The notes under the pieces are model-generated. The model was not told the DNA's origin and ran no database searches. It saw nothing but the letters and a program-made list of their open reading frames with translations. From Agrobacterium albertimagni AOL15 (GTDB taxonomy: Bacteria; Pseudomonadota; Alphaproteobacteria; Rhizobiales; Rhizobiaceae): a stretch of 64,000 nucleotides of DNA. Where the stretch lies: contig NZ_ALJF01000023.1 of NCBI RefSeq assembly GCF_000300855.1, positions 186,001 through 250,000 of the forward strand, read 5' to 3'. Positions 63,468 to 64,000 of this stretch are shown here, piece after piece (position 1 is the stretch's first letter; each line of letters starts with the position of its first letter). A program made the position numbers and the translations under genes.

Positions 63468-64000
63468 TTACGCAACGTTAAGCACGACTTCCGGTGCATG
63501 CGCCGGGTAACCGAGCGCTTCTGCGACCGGCTTGTTGGTGATCCGGCCCTTGTGAACATTGAGACCGTTGCGTAGGTGGCGATCCTCGGCAATCGCCCGC
63601 AGACCGCGATCGGCGAGCGCGAGGCCATGAACCAGCGTCGCATTGTTGAGCGCATGGGCCGAGGTGATCGGAACAGCACCCGGCATGTTGGCGACGCAAT
63701 AATGCACGATGCCATCGACCTCGTAGGTCGGGTCGGAATGGGTCGTGGCATGGGACGTCTCGAAGCAGCCGCCCTGGTCGATGGCAACGTCAACGATGAC
63801 AGCGCCCTTCTTCATGCCGGACAGCATCTCGCGGGTAACCAGCTTCGGGGCAGCCGCACCGGGGATCAGGACTGCGCCGATGACGAGATCAGCGGAGAAG
63901 GTTTCCTGCTCAAGGGCATCGATGGTGGAGTAGACGGTGTGGACGCGACCGCCGAAGATGTCGTCAAGCTGGCGTAGACGCGGCAGCGAGCGATCGAGGA
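63468..64000 (-). CDS. ald: alanine dehydrogenase, 5' end beyond the window
   Basis: C-terminal part of NAD-dependent L-alanine dehydrogenase; the reading frame stays open to the window end, so the start is outside. The Rossmann segment [18 protein letters not shown], the catalytic region [16 protein letters not shown] and [19 protein letters not shown] are typical. Catalyses reversible deamination of alanine to pyruvate. An lrp-type gene that might control it is not visible here. Confidence 0.93.
   Translation of the reverse strand, partial: LDRSLPRLRQLDDIFGGRVHTVYSTIDALEQETFSADLVIGAVLIPGAAAPKLVTREMLSGMKKGAVIVDVAIDQGGCFETSHATTHSDPTYEVDGIVHYCVANMPGAVPITSAHALNNATLVHGLALADRGLRAIAEDRHLRNGLNVHKGRITNKPVAEALGYPAHAPEVVLNVA

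Noticed and set aside
1-64000. CRISPR arrays, insertion sequences, rRNA, riboswitches
   Set aside because: No spaced direct repeats, transposase genes, rRNA sequence or known riboswitch consensus were seen by eye; a covariance-model search would be needed to exclude small RNAs.

Overview
This is a GC-rich, densely coded chromosomal segment of an alphaproteobacterium, most likely of the Rhizobiaceae (Rhizobium/Agrobacterium/Sinorhizobium group). The reasons are an ExoR-type Sel1-repeat periplasmic regulator, a PopZ/DUF2497 polar organiser next to valS, a fused SecDF, a RIME-like palindromic repeat, an Irr-type (ICE) operator on the suf operon, and the gene order itself. There is no phage, IS element, CRISPR array or rRNA. 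Two tRNA genes (Cys, Asn) are present.

Layout. 1-2 kb: an AHL-type LuxR regulator and an lrp-lysE pair. 2.1-13.6 kb: the Fe-S cluster SUF system (cysteine desulfurase, sufB, a small coiled-coil gene, sufC, sufD, sufS, a DUF59 protein, and sufA). It is split by a pyrimidine-degradation rutABC-D-F operon inserted on the opposite strand between the DUF59 gene and sufA. The rut operon is preceded by a near-consensus sigma54 promoter and a RutR-type operator. The suf operon is preceded by a sigma70-type promoter whose start region carries an Irr/ICE box. 13.8-17.6 kb: an alpha/beta hydrolase, a PIN/RHH toxin-antitoxin pair, a patatin and an AnmK kinase fused in frame to a GNAT acetyltransferase. 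17.8-26.9 kb: tyrS, a DUF1127 peptide, trmFO, homologues of two mitochondrial complex I assembly factors (NDUFAF6- and NDUFAF3-like) next to secDF-yajC, and a DUF815 ATPase.

27-43.5 kb: a long minus-strand housekeeping run in the order dgt, argS, a very large SPOR protein, nagZ, scpA, scpB, an orphan ABC ATPase, tatA, tatB, tatC, serS, surE, pcm, and a LysM/LytM lipoprotein. 43.7-52.5 kb: erpA-like and xth on plus; then exoR, a FadL-type porin broken by an internal deletion, valS, popZ and a PCMT-like gene on minus. The tolC gene I would expect between the last two is absent. 52.7-54.2 kb: tRNA-Cys, tRNA-Asn and small orphan genes. 54.3-64 kb: photolyase, a secreted small protein, a cysK-alaX-sseA operon in which sseA is fused to a GNAT domain, a DUF4344 metallopeptidase, a DUF1203 protein, an OmpA-domain protein, a catalase-like protein and the 3' part of an alanine dehydrogenase gene.

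How it fits together. The window is mostly core functions: Fe-S assembly, protein export (SecDF/YajC and TatABC), chromosome segregation (ScpAB, PopZ), peptidoglycan recycling (NagZ, AnmK) and aminoacylation (Tyr, Ser, Arg, Val). The variable parts are the rut insertion, the two GNAT fusions, the porin deletion, the missing tolC and the orphan ABC ATPase.
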